A stretch of DNA of 64,000 nucleotides from Acanthosepion lycidas (taxonomy: Eukaryota; Mollusca; Cephalopoda; Sepiida; Sepiidae). The notes beneath the pieces are model-generated. The model had not been told where the DNA came from, made no database searches, and was given only the letters and a program-made list of their open reading frames with translations. Every line of letters starts with the position of its first letter. The stretch's first letter is position 1. Made by a program: the position numbers and the translations under genes. Of this stretch, positions 31,526 through 42,612 are shown in pieces. Location: positions 48,049,345 through 48,113,344 of the forward strand of contig OZ010586.1 of NCBI GenBank assembly GCA_963932145.1, in the 5' to 3' direction.

Positions 31526-31960
31526 CAAAAGTGGGTGTCATTGAAAAAAGAGTGGCTCAGCGATATCCGTACATGCGAACGAAGATAAACGTAAATTAGA
31601 GAAAGGAAAAAAACATTTTTAATTCTTCATTTATATAAGGTATTTGTAGATTTTAAGTGGCATACATCATGAATGAAGTTCCACTGTTCATATCGCAACA
31701 GAAAGAAATAATCTAGGCTATGGGAAACAGGCTAAAGAGCTTAGTAGTACCTTTAAGTTTAAACAATGATACCTACATTACATTTTACAGCCAGCGAAAG
31801 TGTATGAATTTTAACCCATCCAGAAAAAATTACATTTGTATTTTGCAACCGGTCACCGAAAATACATGATTTTTAGCCTTTTCAAAATAATTATCCGTGT
31901 ATAGAGCGACCCCAATGTTACGCAAAAAAACTGATAATAAAAACTGGCACTATACTGAAA
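31525..31960. other. No recognised feature
   Basis: AT-rich unique-looking sequence. Confidence 0.4.
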
Positions 31961-31966
31961 GTGTAA

Positions 31967-32047
31967 ATCCCACACTACACTATACTACATTACACTACAC
32001 TACACTATACTATACTATGCTATACCATACTATACTACACAATACGT
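31967..32047. repeat. ACTAC/ACTAT pentanucleotide minisatellite
   Basis: Imperfect CACTA and CTATA units over about 80 bases. Confidence 0.85.
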
Positions 32048-32103
32048 TGAGTATCGCTGCTTGTAACAAGTTTTTGTTTAGCTCTGAAAGAAAGAAATTT
32101 CTA

Positions 32104-32200
32104 CAGCAGGAGTCGGCAACCTACGGCACGCGTGCCAAACGTGTCATGCCAAACAATTTCCAATGCACGCAGCTGCAAATGACATCATAAAGTCCAAACC
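32104..32200 (+). repeat. Possible hAT terminal region
   Basis: CAGGAGTCGGCAACCTACGG and GCACGCGTGCC resemble hAT ends (CAGGGGTCGGCAACC). Partner end not found. Confidence 0.4.
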
Positions 32201-32269
32201 AATAACTACTACAACGCAAAGAAGATATTTAACTGTTTCAATTTTAATATATACTAAAGTATATATAAA

Positions 32270-32340
32270 GGGTGTTCCAATAACTTGGACCAATTTTAAA
32301 TTGAATTAAGTTTAAAATCGGTCCAAGTTATTAGAACACC
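32270..32340. mobile_element. 71-bp palindromic MITE
   Basis: GGGTGTTCCAATAACTTGG opposed to CCAAGTTATTAGAACACC, with AATTTTAAATTGAATT at the centre. Only about three mismatches between arms. Flanked by AT-rich sequence. Confidence 0.85.
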
Positions 32341-32699
32341 TGTTAGTATATAAAATATATTGTAAAACAGGTATATTGACCTTGACTTGTATAAAAATAC
32401 GTATGCTGTTGGCACGCTGAATGATTTTAAAACCCCAAGTCGGTACATAGTTAGGAAAAGGTTACTGAGCCTTGTCCTACAGTATATATTTGTTTTACAA
32501 TGTATTGTTAAATTATGTATTAGCATAAAGGAGTGTTTCTCATCGGGTGCACTCTGGCGCACTAATGTGTCCTGAAAAGTAGACAGGGGCACCCCCAAAT
32601 TAACAGAAGAGTAAATTAGGATTTTGTTTATATTTTTTAAAAAAATCATTATTTTTTAAAAGCTACAGATATCAAGCACATGGATTCCACGTTTTGATC

Positions 32700-33090
32700 A
32701 ATCTTTGTCATTTTTTGAAGCTGTTGGTTCTACAGTGGGATGCTGAGAATACCATGGACCGAACATGGGAGCAGCGATGAACTTTTAGTGAAAATGAAAA
32801 CAAAAAGGATACTTATATTTAACATCAGAAAGAGACAGTTCAGATTTCTAGTAGACATAATGAGGAAAGCGGTTTTGGGGAAATTTGATGCTCACAGATC
32901 AGATTTAATATAAGAGGAAAGATGAAAACAGCGCATACGGTATCTAGCGAATTTGAGCCAATGGATATCAGAACAAGGTTTAGGGAAGATAACAAAAAGA
33001 CAAAATTTATTAAGAGCTACAAAGAACAGGAAATTGTGGAGAGCCATGAACGCCAACATCCTGAAGAAACACGCCTCATAAAAGAAATGA
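32700..33090 (+). pseudogene. LINE family A C-terminus
   Basis: Plus strand: KTKRILIFNIRKRQFRFLV near 32800, then IMRKAVLGNLMLTDQI, and after frame changes the tail block AGGAAATTGTGGAGAGCCATG (RKLWRAM) at 33038. The end is A-rich. Broken by stops and frameshifts. Confidence 0.7.
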
Positions 33091-33112
33091 AAAAAAAAAA
33101 ATTTATATCCGA

Positions 33113-33187
33113 GTTTAAGTGAAAAATTATCCGCACTTTCGTCATAACATATTTGTATTATGAGTGCGGATAATTTTTGATTTAAAC
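33113..33187. mobile_element. 75-bp palindromic MITE
   Basis: GAAAAATTATCCGCACTTTC and GAGTGCGGATAATTTTTG face each other, with GTTTAA at both outer ends. Inserted at the end of the LINE. Confidence 0.8.
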
Positions 33188-33189
33188 GT

Positions 33190-33880
33190 TGATTTTTATT
33201 TATTTTTTTTAAAAATGAATTCCTTTGCTATGGGAAAATGACGTTGGCTCGCTTCAAGTAAGTGGTTGGGGGGAGGGGTGGACATGATTCGAGTTACCAT
33301 AACTCTGAATTTTTACATTATTAAGTAAACCCTAGAATCAGGATACTAAATATTATCGAACGAGCAATTCTATTGCTACGAACAGACAAAAAGCAAAAGT
33401 TAATTATGTAGATTAGTTTTTCAACGTGATATTTTGTCCTGTGAATTTTCTTATATTCTTCAAATGACTTTTTCTTATGATGTAGTCCATGGCAAGATGA
33501 CCTCCCTTCGTTACTTCCGCCAGGTCACTCATCTACAAATAGCACACGTCATGCTACTTTTACAGTGTCGGATAATCCTCATTTCCCTCTATTGCAAATG
33601 TAAGTGGTAAGTTCTTTGTCCCAAGAACTGCCACTTTGTAGAACAGGCTTCCCAGAAAACTGGATTTTTAACCTCTTCAAGTCAAGTATCAGTATTATCT
33701 TTCTTATCCTCATAATATTCACCTTCTACCATCTTTTATGTCATTCAAATCTCACATCTCCTTCATCACCACCATTTTAAAAGTAACTCTCGATGTTCAG
33801 TGAGTCTCGATACTTGCATTAAACATTATAAAAAAGACCAACTTTTAAGAGTTATGTCACTGACGTGGAAATGGCTGAGT
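33190..33880. other. No recognised feature
   Basis: AT-rich, no motif seen. At 33650-33770 AACTGGATTTTTAACCTC TTCAAGTCAAG has the look of a LINE C-terminus (W.F..FKS), unconfirmed. Confidence 0.35.
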
Positions 33881-33884
33881 TTTA

Positions 33885-34062
33885 AGGAAATAAAAGAAAT
33901 ACACATAAAAATGAAAACACTTGGATACAGTGAGAATACAGACAAGTCATCTTCAACGTAAGGGGATTTTTGCTGATCAACCTTTAATAAACGTTTCTCC
34001 TTGATTGGTGTTAAATTTTTCTCTGTAGAAACATGTTGCAATCACTATATTCGCAAATATAA
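33885..34062 (+). repeat. Dispersed repeat shared with 45185-45355
   Basis: Both contain ACTTGGATA/ACTTAGAGA spacing, CATCTTCAACGTAAGG/CTCTTCAACAAAGAAG, GATCAAC.TTTAATAAA.GTTTCT and ATGTTGCAATCACTATATT. The SINE at 34069 follows this copy. Confidence 0.75.
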
Positions 34063-34068
34063 TAAGAG

Positions 34069-34200
34069 CAATTTGAGTTGGTGTAATGGTTAACAAGCCA
34101 GCCTCGCTATAACAATAACGACTGAGCAGTGAGTTCGATTCTCACTGGCTGCCACATACATTCGGCTTTGTGTCGCATCTAAGCTAAGCATGAGTTATCG
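34069..34200 (+). repeat. tRNA-derived SINE, family 1
   Basis: GTTGGTGTAATGGTTAAC (A-box region), GTGAGTTCGATTCTCACTGG (B box), then GCCACATACATTCGGC and CTTTGTGTCGCATC. Confidence 0.85.
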
Positions 34201-34720
34201 CCCTTTATATCTTCATCCCTTGATTTTCTTTGTCATTGAATTCTTCGTGCATTTAGTTTTCAGCTTCTCTTTGCTCATTCGGCTAATGCAAAACTTCTCA
34301 GCCACGCTTTTTGAGAAGTCTTATTAGCCCTTTTAAGGATTTCATCAGAGCCATAGTTTTTATATATATATATATATATTGAGGGTTGAGAACAAGAGTA
34401 AAGAGGGGTAAAATGATTTTTTTAAAAGTAGGTTTTGTTAGCTGCAAAATTTACAATATCTTCGAATAGTGTCATTGTCGGCAAATCTGTATATTAAAAA
34501 CACGAATGCATTGTACACCTGAAGTGGATTATCACCGATAATTGTAGTGTCACATTATTTACATAGACATTATTTGCATAAAGATTATTTTCATAGATAT
34601 TGGGATACAGAAGAAGTTAGCAGCTGCCTTACCCCAAGCACATTCCATATATATGCGTTTGCACGTGTGCGTATATAAATTCAGATCTAAGTAAAATATA
34701 TCTCTAAAAAGGAAAATATA
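34200..34720. other. No recognised feature
   Basis: AT-rich with a short (AT)n at 34362. Confidence 0.4.
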
Positions 34721-34722
34721 AC

Positions 34723-34726
<4 letters not shown>

Positions 34727-34755
<29 letters not shown>

Positions 34756-34992
34756 CGAGTTTAAAAGCCAAATCACGCAAACAATCACGCAAAAAAATCA
34801 CCCAAAACTAACGCAGTAACGAAAACTTGGCAATCCAAAATTTCAGAATTACGTGTTCAAATCCCGCACGGAATGTATTTTAATTTGTTCACAGAGTTGG
34901 CCTGTTTCCAAAATGCTATTATGTGTTGGGCTATGGCCTTTAGGAGTAAAGTTGAAAAAGTATGGTGCATTGACACACTAATATTATATAGA
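34727..34992 (-). mobile_element. Helitron 5' end, related to 26590
   Basis: Minus strand begins at 34992 as A, TCTATATAATATTAGTG, and shares CAATCCAAAATTTC, AACGCAGTAACGAAAAC and AAAAAATCACCC blocks with 26430-26590. It ends in (AT)n at 34727-34755; the rest of the element is missing. Confidence 0.6.
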
Positions 34993-35037
34993 TATACAGG
35001 AATAATGCAAATATACTGTCATTTAGCTGATTGATGT

Positions 35038-35040
<3 letters not shown>

Positions 35041-35099
<59 letters not shown>

Positions 35100-35151
35100 C
35101 CTGTTACCTGTCCTTTTATTGTCTTTTGTCCTCAATAATTTATTCTCATTC

Positions 35152-35175
<24 letters not shown>
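35041..35175. repeat. (AT)n microsatellites
   Basis: AT tracts at 35041-35097 and 35152-35175, then GTGTGTGTGGGGGGGAGGGG. Confidence 0.97.
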
Positions 35176-35182
<7 letters not shown>

Positions 35183-35377
35183 GTGTGTGTGGGGGGGAGG
35201 GGTATGAATAAAGATTAAAGTAAAATTAATGTAAAAATCTGTATATGAATGTATATACGTATTATACGTATGTCCGTCAATAAGTCTGCGGTCTAATGTC
35301 GAAGAAACCATTTATTTTACATGACAATTATTTATACTTCAACATGATCAACTTCCTCGTGCTCTTGGTTATACCTT

Positions 35378-35880
35378 TAAACTACATCCGCGACCAGGGT
35401 AAGAAGATAAACTACATCCGCGTCCTGGTTAAGACGATAAACTACATCCACGTCCTGGGTAAGACGATAAACTGCATCGGCGTCATGGGTAAGACGATAA
35501 ACTACATCCAAGTCCTGGGTAAGACGATAAACTACATCTGCTTCCAGGGTAAGACGATAAACTACATCCGCGACCTGGGTAAGACGATAAACTACATCCG
35601 CGTCCTGGGTAAGACGATAAACTACGTCCGCGTCATGAGTAAGACGATAAACTACATCCAAGTCCTGGGTAAGACGATAAACTACATCCGCGACCTGGGT
35701 AAGGCGGTAAACTACGTCCGCGTCATGGGTAAGACGATAAACTACATCTGCTTCCAGGGTAAGACGATAAACTACATCCGCGACCTGGGTAAGACGATAA
35801 ACTACATCCGCGTCCTGGGTAAGACGATAAACTACGTCCGTGTCATGGGTAAGACGATAAACTACGTCCGACCCACCTCT
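35378..35880 (+). repeat. 30-bp minisatellite, 17 units, in composite repeat E
   Basis: Unit AAACTACATCCGCG TCCTGGGTAAGACGAT. Because 30 is a multiple of three and no unit holds a stop, a 195-codon frame of repeated GKTINYIRVL is open on the plus strand and a 94-codon frame on the minus strand; this is not evidence of a gene. The variant order CTTCC, CGACC, CGTCC, CGTCAT in units 6-9 recurs in units 13-16, a 210-base higher-order repeat. Confidence 0.95.
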
Positions 35881-36300
35881 TAATTGCTGGTGTTCCCAGG
35901 TTCACCCTGACCCGGGGTGTGTAGCACTTGTTTGGGTTCCACCTATCGGCAAATAGTTAACACCTAAACTGGGGTAAAAACACTATGAATGTGTAAAAAT
36001 AGGTTTTAATGCCAGAAATAATATTTTGTAAAAAATTATTACCAGCAATACATTTTTGAAAAAAATAAATATTACCAGCAATGTATTTTTTAGAAAAAAG
36101 ATCTTACTAGCAATACATTAAAAAAATACCAGCTATATATTTTTGGGAAAAATATTACTAGAAACACATTTTTAGAAAAAAAATATTACCAGCAGTAGAT
36201 TACTGAAGATAAAATTATTACCAGCAATAAAAATTTTGTCGGCATAAAATAACCCATTAACGTTAATATGTCGTAAATCAAAACAAACCAAAACCAACCA
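35880..36300 (+). repeat. Composite repeat E, distal part
   Basis: Conserved block (CACCCTGACCCGGG, CAAATAGTTAACACC), then seven or so diverged units of ATTACCAGCAATACATTTTT, then the end block ATAACCCATTAACGTTAATATG. Confidence 0.85.
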
Positions 36301-36386
36301 ATCAACTTCCGCGTCATTGCACTTAATTCAGTGCTGAATATTAACTTCTCAGATCAAACATTATACTGTTAAACTTTTAGTTAAGA

Positions 36387-37050
36387 CTAGCAGCATGGCC
36401 CGGCATTACCCGTGCTTGATTCAAAAAGCGTACGACTCATACAGCAATCGCTATCACTTGACTTAAAATATTTTACGAAAAAAGAACTAAACAAAATGAA
36501 CACAAAACGATCAGCTTTAAAAAAAGGACTCGTATCTGGAAAAACTGAATGAAAAAGAATGTTAACAACAAATACTTTTTCACGCCCAACCCAGTTCTGT
36601 CGAATCACAATCAACGTTGAGTTTAAGCAAGCGAATGAGCCAATTGGAGTAAAGTGCCATGCAGATTCAAATTTTTCCCACTTGTGACGAATGCAGCTAT
36701 CGATTTTATTTGCATGCTAGCATGCTAGTTAACATTCGTGTCAGTCAGCTGTTGGCTCTCACGCTGGCCAATAGAATCTTCCTGCCTATTCGTGGCAGCC
36801 AGCTATAGGCTCTCACTCTTGCCAGTAGAAAATGGCCGCAAACTACATGAAAACTGCCGTAGAAGTATGAAAAAAAATCGATTATTTCCATTATCGATGA
36901 GAGTTGGGAAATGTAAAGTCGGTCTTGGCCTTTTCGCTAACTTGGAGCATGTGCATGCAAATTTTGGTGCAAATCCGTGGAAAATTGCGGCCGTGCATTC
37001 ATTACACACAGACACACACACACACACATCCTGCCTTTTATAGATAGAGA
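36387..37050 (-). mobile_element. Helitron-like element, family 1, copy B
   Basis: Minus strand: flanking A, then TCTCTATCTATAAAAGGC at 37050, and at the other end GGGTAATGCCGGGC, CATGCTGCTAG at 36387 followed by T. This is the A/T insertion site with TC and CTAG ends expected for Helitrons. 664 bp, no coding region. The terminal hairpin stem is partly lost (GGCATTACCCG). Confidence 0.85.
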
Positions 37051-37494
37051 TTTCTGATAACAACTGTATGATAGGCTACGGACATATTGATTCAATTTCG
37101 TTTCGATGCAAACGTGCGTGATAGAAGCATCCTTCAGCAAGAGAAATGCTATCACGCCTTCAGATGAGATGTCGTATGGTCTTTCGGACTTAACTCTCGA
37201 AACACTGAAGCGATAACCCCATGGCGTTTACCTTGTACTAACACCGAGCTCAGAATAATGTTTGTCTAAGGAAAACTGACAGAATATTTCTAACTGTAAA
37301 GCTGTCACCAGATGTTACTCTCCTTGCTGGTCTATTTTAGCAGTATGTTGACAAAATATATTTACTCTCTTAACAGGTTGCGGCATCTAAAATTTGACTA
37401 CACAGTGGACTGAAATTCTGGGCGTTTAGAAACGCATTTCACTATTCAGAAAATATCAGCATGTAATCATTTGAATTTTTTTTTGTGCATTTCA

Positions 37495-37560
37495 CCTCCA
37501 AGCAAGGCAGGAGTGCCACTAGAATGCAAGGGGTTACAAGAAGCGTGAAAGAGGAAAGGA
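37495..37560 (-). repeat. LINE family B 3' tail
   Basis: TTCACCTCCAAGCAAGGCAG, GTGCCACTAGAATGCAAGG matches the 3' tail of the copies at 38335 and 42610. Confidence 0.7.
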
Positions 37561-37842
37561 TGAAGAGAAGGATGGCGAATTAGATCAAGGCATCTATCTT
37601 AACTAAAATATATCTTTTAAAAAAATAAAATTAAAAAAAAGTCGTTTGTAGTCGGAATCTTAGCTGAAATAGTTTCATATTTGCTTACCCAGCAAAAAGG
37701 GACACCAATGAAGTAAATGCTTAGACAAATATAAAAGATCTATTATATACCGTACCTATGAACACTAATGGGTATGTCCCAATCCTCAAAAATACGTTGG
37801 ACACAATTGTAAATGGGGGTGGGGTGATATGATGTCTAAGTA

Positions 37843-37922
37843 TTAGGTTGGTGCAAAAATAATGTCGTTTTCTCACATAGTAACATATGTGAGAAGACGA
37901 CAATATTTTTGCAACAACTTAA
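37843..37922. mobile_element. MADE1-like palindromic MITE, 80 bp
   Basis: TTAGGTTGGTGCAAAAATAA then TGTCGTTTTCTCACATAG at the left; the right arm mirrors it with a few changes (TTTTTGCAACAACTTAA). TA on both sides. Confidence 0.9.
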
Positions 37923-37959
37923 TAGTTCACAACTAGCAGTTGTTTACCTACCTCACGCC

Positions 37960-38290
37960 GCTAGCGAGTATTGTATTTTGTTGATTTTATAAAGATTACC
38001 TTTAATTTCTAACCCCCGTTTTGTTTATTCCTCATTCAGAAACCTTTTCTAGATTACAACAGAACCAATATTTACCTAACCTTGAATCAAATAAACGAAC
38101 AGACTGAAATATAAACAACTAATATATACCTATCAACGAAACAAGTAAATGCTTACCGATTCAGATATAAAAGGCAATATTTATTTTTTCCTTAACGTAA
38201 TTAATGCTTATAGGATCAAATATAAAAGACTAATATTTACCAATTCTTGAACCAAGGAAATGCTTACAAAATCGAATGTAAACGAGTAAT
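37960..38290. repeat. Degenerate tandem repeat
   Basis: ATATAAA.GAC.AATATTTACC.AT recurs about five times at irregular 50-70-base spacing. Confidence 0.6.
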
Positions 38291-38334
38291 ATTTACCTAT
38301 ACACTCAATTATATTTTAATAATTTTTAAATCAC

Positions 38335-39000
38335 CCCAAGCAAGACAGGAAAGCCACTAAGACACAGGGGGTTACTGAGTGTGAAAAAAATGAGAAAAAT
38401 AGAAACGTTATTAAGGAGTGAGTTCATTGAAAGAAGAGGAATCAAGAATACAGTAGATAACGATTGATATTGCATTTAAATTTTTGAAGGTCAAACTTGC
38501 CTGGGAAGCATGAAACTGGAAGAGTGTTCCACAAGCGAGAAGTGTGAGAGAAGAAACTGTTAACACAGAACTTACGGTTGCATTTACCCATGTCAACTGC
38601 AAATCGATGAGGCCCTTCTGCCAATCAAGTACTGCGCGTAAATTACAGTCTAGGTACCATGAACGTCAGAACAGTTATCATGAAAATATTGACAGGAAAG
38701 TCACAGGGAAAAGATATTAGTGAAACCGAGATGCCAGATCAGGACTAATAACGTTGTGTATTCTTCTTTGGACTTTATCAGGTATCTCGGGATATATAAC
38801 AGGGGAAACAGATATATGTGGCAGCAATATTCAAAGCATAAAAAAATGGTAAATTTATAAAAATGTAAGATAAATTCTTGAGATAAAAAAATGTTTAGCA
38901 CGACAGAGTGAACCAACTTTCCTAGCAACAAATAATCTCTCCACTTCATGTCAGCAGAGAAGGCGCAACGTGTCACTCTGATGAAGGTTAGCATCAGCCA
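38335..39000 (-). pseudogene. LINE family B C-terminal fragment
   Basis: Minus strand: CNRKFCVNSFFSHTSRLWN, TLPVSCFPGKFDLQKFKCNI near 38580-38470, the signature ending of this CR1/Jockey-like LINE (FF.RTS.LWNSLP.SCFP..Y.L..FK). Upstream FSADMKWRDY, LVHSVVLNIFLSQEFIL and EYCCHI belong to the preceding RT thumb region. Tail CACCCCAAGCAAGACAGG at 38333. Frameshifted and stop-containing. Confidence 0.75.
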
Positions 39001-39109
39001 TACGGATGGAAGGCAGTAAGGAATCTCTTAGATGAGACAGTTACGAACAAACAGTATTTTCTCAGCCCGAATCAAGCAAATGATAAATTCTCAAATATAA
39101 TAAATAATA

Positions 39110-39345
39110 AACGACAATTGAAAAACGAATCTTTACCCATAGATAAGTATAAATGATTAACATTTGCCTATAGACACCAGTATAATCGATCATTATTTGC
39201 CTCATGTATAAACGACAAAAATGTGCGTATAGACTCAAGTATAAATGAACTATATTTGCCTATAGACCCTAGTATAATGCAGACAAATATTGGCTTATAA
39301 ACGATCAATATCTATCTATATAGGCACATATATTAGTCAATACTT
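39110..39345. repeat. Degenerate ~46-bp tandem repeat
   Basis: TTTGCCTATAGAC.C.AGTATAA.. recurs about five times. Confidence 0.7.
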
Positions 39346-39399
39346 ATAGACTCAATAATAGCAATAATAATCATAAAGAATTATTTCGGCATTAAATAA

Positions 39400-41180
39400 T
39401 TCAACAATATAGCTCTGTTTCGCCAGGTCTACCACTGACGTGTTTATGACAATCACTGAAATTGTCTATGAAGCTTTAGATAAGAAGGGCTACAGTGTAA
39501 CGGGACGAATATTTGGATTAATTCAATTGTTCCTAATAAACCGTGTAATAAAAGTGCTATTGAACGGGTACGTGTCCAGATCATTTCATACTAACGCGAG
39601 GGTACTCTAGTGCTCTATCCTTGAACCTATGCTGTTTCTGGCCTTCGGCAATGATCTAGCCGATGTCGTCAGTTCCCAACTCGATATTCATGCAGATGAT
39701 ACTACCGTGCAACTGCTCTAGAAAAAGATCCTCAATTTGTGGTTAACTGGAGAAAGATTTACATTTTAACGCCTCCAAAACAAAATTACTTTCATTTAAC
39801 ACTTCGTCTGCTAACTACGGAGATCTTCGTTTTTCTTATCTTGCTCCAGCTGGCTAAGTACGGAAACCTACGTTTTTTGCATATGAGTGTCCTGTTGCGC
39901 CATCATTCGTAAACTATGGGAAATTCTAACTGTTCTATTATGCAAATTATTAGTCAACCTCGATTTTTCTCTACGTCATGGTAGTTTCGTATCTAATTTG
40001 AAAATATTCCTGACGAAAATGCGGCCAGCATGCGGGTGTTCCCAGCGCCCGTGACCGTATGTCTAAGGGCACCTAAAATTGATCCTGCCAATCGCCTGGT
40101 TGGTGAAATGAAAGCTCATGACTTGGTAGGAATTCCACCAACCAATAAGAAAAGGTACCCTTCCAAACCAAAGTCGGAAAAAAGCTGAAAAACGCCCAGA
40201 AACAAGGTACTTCTGCAAAAAGAGTGAAGTCCCACTCCAAAAAGGACAATGATTCAAAAGATATCATGTTTATACCCATTAGTGATCTTGTAAGTCATTC
40301 CCAGGTATATCCATGAAAATGGAATGCTGTAAAACACACTGGTGCCAGTTTTCTGTGTAATAAAATATGTAGGTTGAAATTTGGCATTTTCTTTAAAAAT
40401 GGCTGGCCGGATGGGGGCAGCACTGGGCAAATGAGTAGCAGTGAAAGTGTTAATCACCGCAGATAACCTTTCCTATGGCCTCGGCTAAACTCGAGAAGAG
40501 CAACGGCTTGGATATACGCGTCTATATTGAATCAATTGTTGCGTATACCGTAAGGAAAGTTTGTTCACTGTGTCGTTCCAGAAGATTTTCTCGTCAGAAT
40601 CTATCTTGCACATTTATAAATTCATTCGTGCATTGAATATTGCTGTCATATTTGGCTTGGTGATCTTACTGTACATCTCGCGATTCTTGACAACCTCCAA
40701 AGAAGGTTCTGTAATATAATCGATCCTAACCAGGTATATCATCTTCATTCAATTTCTCACTGACGTGACGTGGTTGTCCTCTATCTTTTCTACAAATATT
40801 TTCATGGAAACCACTCTGATAACCTTTTTTTTCAAGTGGCACAATTGCATGAGTTTAAGCGTGGTACTAGATTGGCAAATAGGTCCCACCATTTTACTGC
40901 TGAACCAGCTAGAAATAACCGCCGCTTCTACTCTAACAATGTCTTTTCTCGCACTTCATCATTATGGAAATCTCTTCCGATTTCTTGCTTCCCTGATAAC
41001 TACAATCTTAAAAAAATAAATGCAACACCAATCGCTATCTTCTGTCATCCTTTCCCCAATCCTCCTCATTTTAAGTCTTTGCATTCTCTGTCACTTTCAC
41101 TGTCTCTAACCCCCACACGACTGCGTTCTAGTGGCATTATCGCCTTTCTTGAGGTGAAACGATTGAAACATTTATATTAG
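39400..41180 (+). pseudogene. LINE family B, RT domain to 3' end, interrupted
   Basis: Plus strand: FGLIQLFLINRVIKVLLNG near 39515, SILEPMLFLAFGNDLADVV near 39620, HADDTTVQLL near 39690 (the ADD catalytic motif). After an insertion, FVHCVV, FLVRIYLAHL (40560-40620), then NRRFYSNNVFSRTSSLWKS and LPISCFPDNYNLKKI (40916-41015), and the tail GTGGCATTATCGCC..GAGGTGAAACGATT at 41130. The block 40020-40460 is foreign (piggyBac). Stops and frameshifts throughout. Confidence 0.8.
40021..40460 (+). pseudogene. Second piggyBac fossil, C-terminus, inserted in the LINE
   Basis: DPANRLVGEMKAHDLVGIPP then TNKKRYPSKPKSEK, and in a shifted frame RPETRYFCKKSEVPLQKGQ and FKRYHV: the Cys-rich C-terminal end of PGBD4-like piggyBac transposases (ETRYFC..C.VPL...CF..YH). 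The family is different from the one at 14056. Everything 5' is missing. Confidence 0.65.
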
Positions 41181-41339
41181 ATGGAAACAAGAATAAATAT
41201 AAGATAAAATTAATTCTCGTCAAAAGTTGCGATTAATGACAATTGTTTGCATCAGAAATTCAAACTAAGAAACAACACTATTAGGTTTAAACAAAGAAGA
41301 TGAAAGACAGAAAAAAATGATCTTAGAATTAATTTTTTA

Positions 41340-41404
41340 TTAGGTTGGTGTAAAAATAATGTCGTTTTTTGACGTATTTTTTAATGTCAAAAAACGACAT
41401 TATC
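41340..41404. mobile_element. MADE1-like MITE, truncated
   Basis: TTAGGTTGGTGTAAAAATAA, TGTCGTTTTTTGACG, TTTAATGTCAAAAAACGACA, then the right end is lost after ATTATCC. Confidence 0.85.
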
Positions 41405-41409
41405 CTGGT

Positions 41410-41720
41410 CCTCAGTTATCCTGATGACTAGGCAGAGTTCCCGTTGTCCGCCACCATCAGGAAAATAAGTTGGACCTTTTTCAAACGTTTATTTATCAAC
41501 TTGCGTGAATGGCCACGCATCCCTATGTTTGAGAAGGTGAAAAACTTATCCACTTCCATTTTAATGTCAATCTCTATGTTTTGTCTTCTCAGTTCCTTTA
41601 TTATTATTATTATTATTCTACCTCTTTAATCATTTTTCTAATATTTTCTCGTATCTTAGTAGCTTTATTACCTTGCTTGGGGTGAAATGACTTTAAAATA
41701 TCAGTGTTTTATATATCCAT
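41410..41720. other. No recognised feature
   Basis: Contains a short (ATT)n at 41598. TTACCTTGCTTGGGGTGAAATGA at 41670 is a LINE family B tail. Confidence 0.5.
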
Positions 41721-41723
41721 TCC

Positions 41724-42260
41724 ATGGTCGCCGATCGGATCCTGAGCCGTGCATTGAGCGCCTGTTGGGCGTTAGTCTCAACCAGGCCTCAAGTGGAACT
41801 TCTAAATACTAAATATGCTGGGAAAATAGTCGTTTCCCTGTACCTCTGTCATGTAGGGGTAGGAGCTGCTCAGGCTTCACTTCCCGGTCTCTATACAGTC
41901 CCAAAACGTCTCTGTGTCTTAGTGAGCGACAAATTATTTTTCACCCTACAACCCCTTTCTCACAGACCCCTAACTGCTTCACCGCTATTTCCATGAAAAG
42001 AGCTCAGGCGAACTATATTCCTTAGTTCCACTCACCTTGTAGCGAACCTTCCTCACTCTCGTTTGCTCCACTTGAGCAGATTATTCTCGCGAACCGTTGC
42101 TCTGTGAAACCGACTCCCAAGAGTGTGCTTTCCCGATCGCTACAATCTTAACCTGTTCAAGTCTAGGATTAACCGCTATTTTCCCCTATTACCCGCATAA
42201 ATTATGCCTCTTACTCTGTAACCCTCTACTTCGAGTGGTTGCTTGGCCTTTTACAAGGTG
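41724..42260 (+). pseudogene. LINE C-terminus, CR1/Jockey-like
   Basis: QPLSHRPLTASPLFP near 41950, then in other frames HSRLLHLSRLFSRTVALCET and, near 42125, FPIATILTCSSLGLTAIFPYYP. Order and wording resemble LSHRR.VA.LSLFYRY, .RTS.LWNSLP, FP..YNL..FKSRI. Diverged from family B. Confidence 0.5.
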
Positions 42261-42612
42261 AACAACACTATAAAATACACACTGGCAGGCGTCTTGACTG
42301 AAGAAATTGTAGACTGATTTTGCTTGGAGGTAGGCTGTGGTACCACTCCTGCACTGATTGCAATAAGATGGCGTCTTTTTTTTAGTGTGGGCTATACTCG
42401 AGTACTGATAGAATAAGTGTTCTGTAATGGTGTTTTTTTTTTTGTTTTTTTTATCTTTTTTGGAGTAAGATTTGCAAAGCATCGTTTAATCATACCTACT
42501 GTTTGATTAACTTTTTTTTACGATTTCTGAGGTACGAAATCCTAAAAGTAAATCTAGTGAAACTGGAATACTCAAGTCTATTTGATTTTTCACTTTTTTT
42601 TTTTAAAGCGTT

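Noticed and set aside
35378-35880. CRISPR-like direct repeats
   Set aside because: Units are contiguous without unique spacers and the genome is animal.
35296-35883. 195-codon repeat protein GKTINYIRVL
   Set aside because: A 30-base minisatellite stays open in several frames; sister copies with one or four units have no ORF, and the flanks are repeat E.
36738-37155. 101-codon frame MSVSCWLSRW shared with 5310-5510
   Set aside because: Conserved only because both are copies of one non-autonomous Helitron; no known domain and frames differ between copies.
40765-41019. 84-codon fr. MTWLSSIFSTNIFMET as a membrane protein
   Set aside because: Off-frame shadow of the LINE family B C-terminus, which is read in the neighbouring frame.
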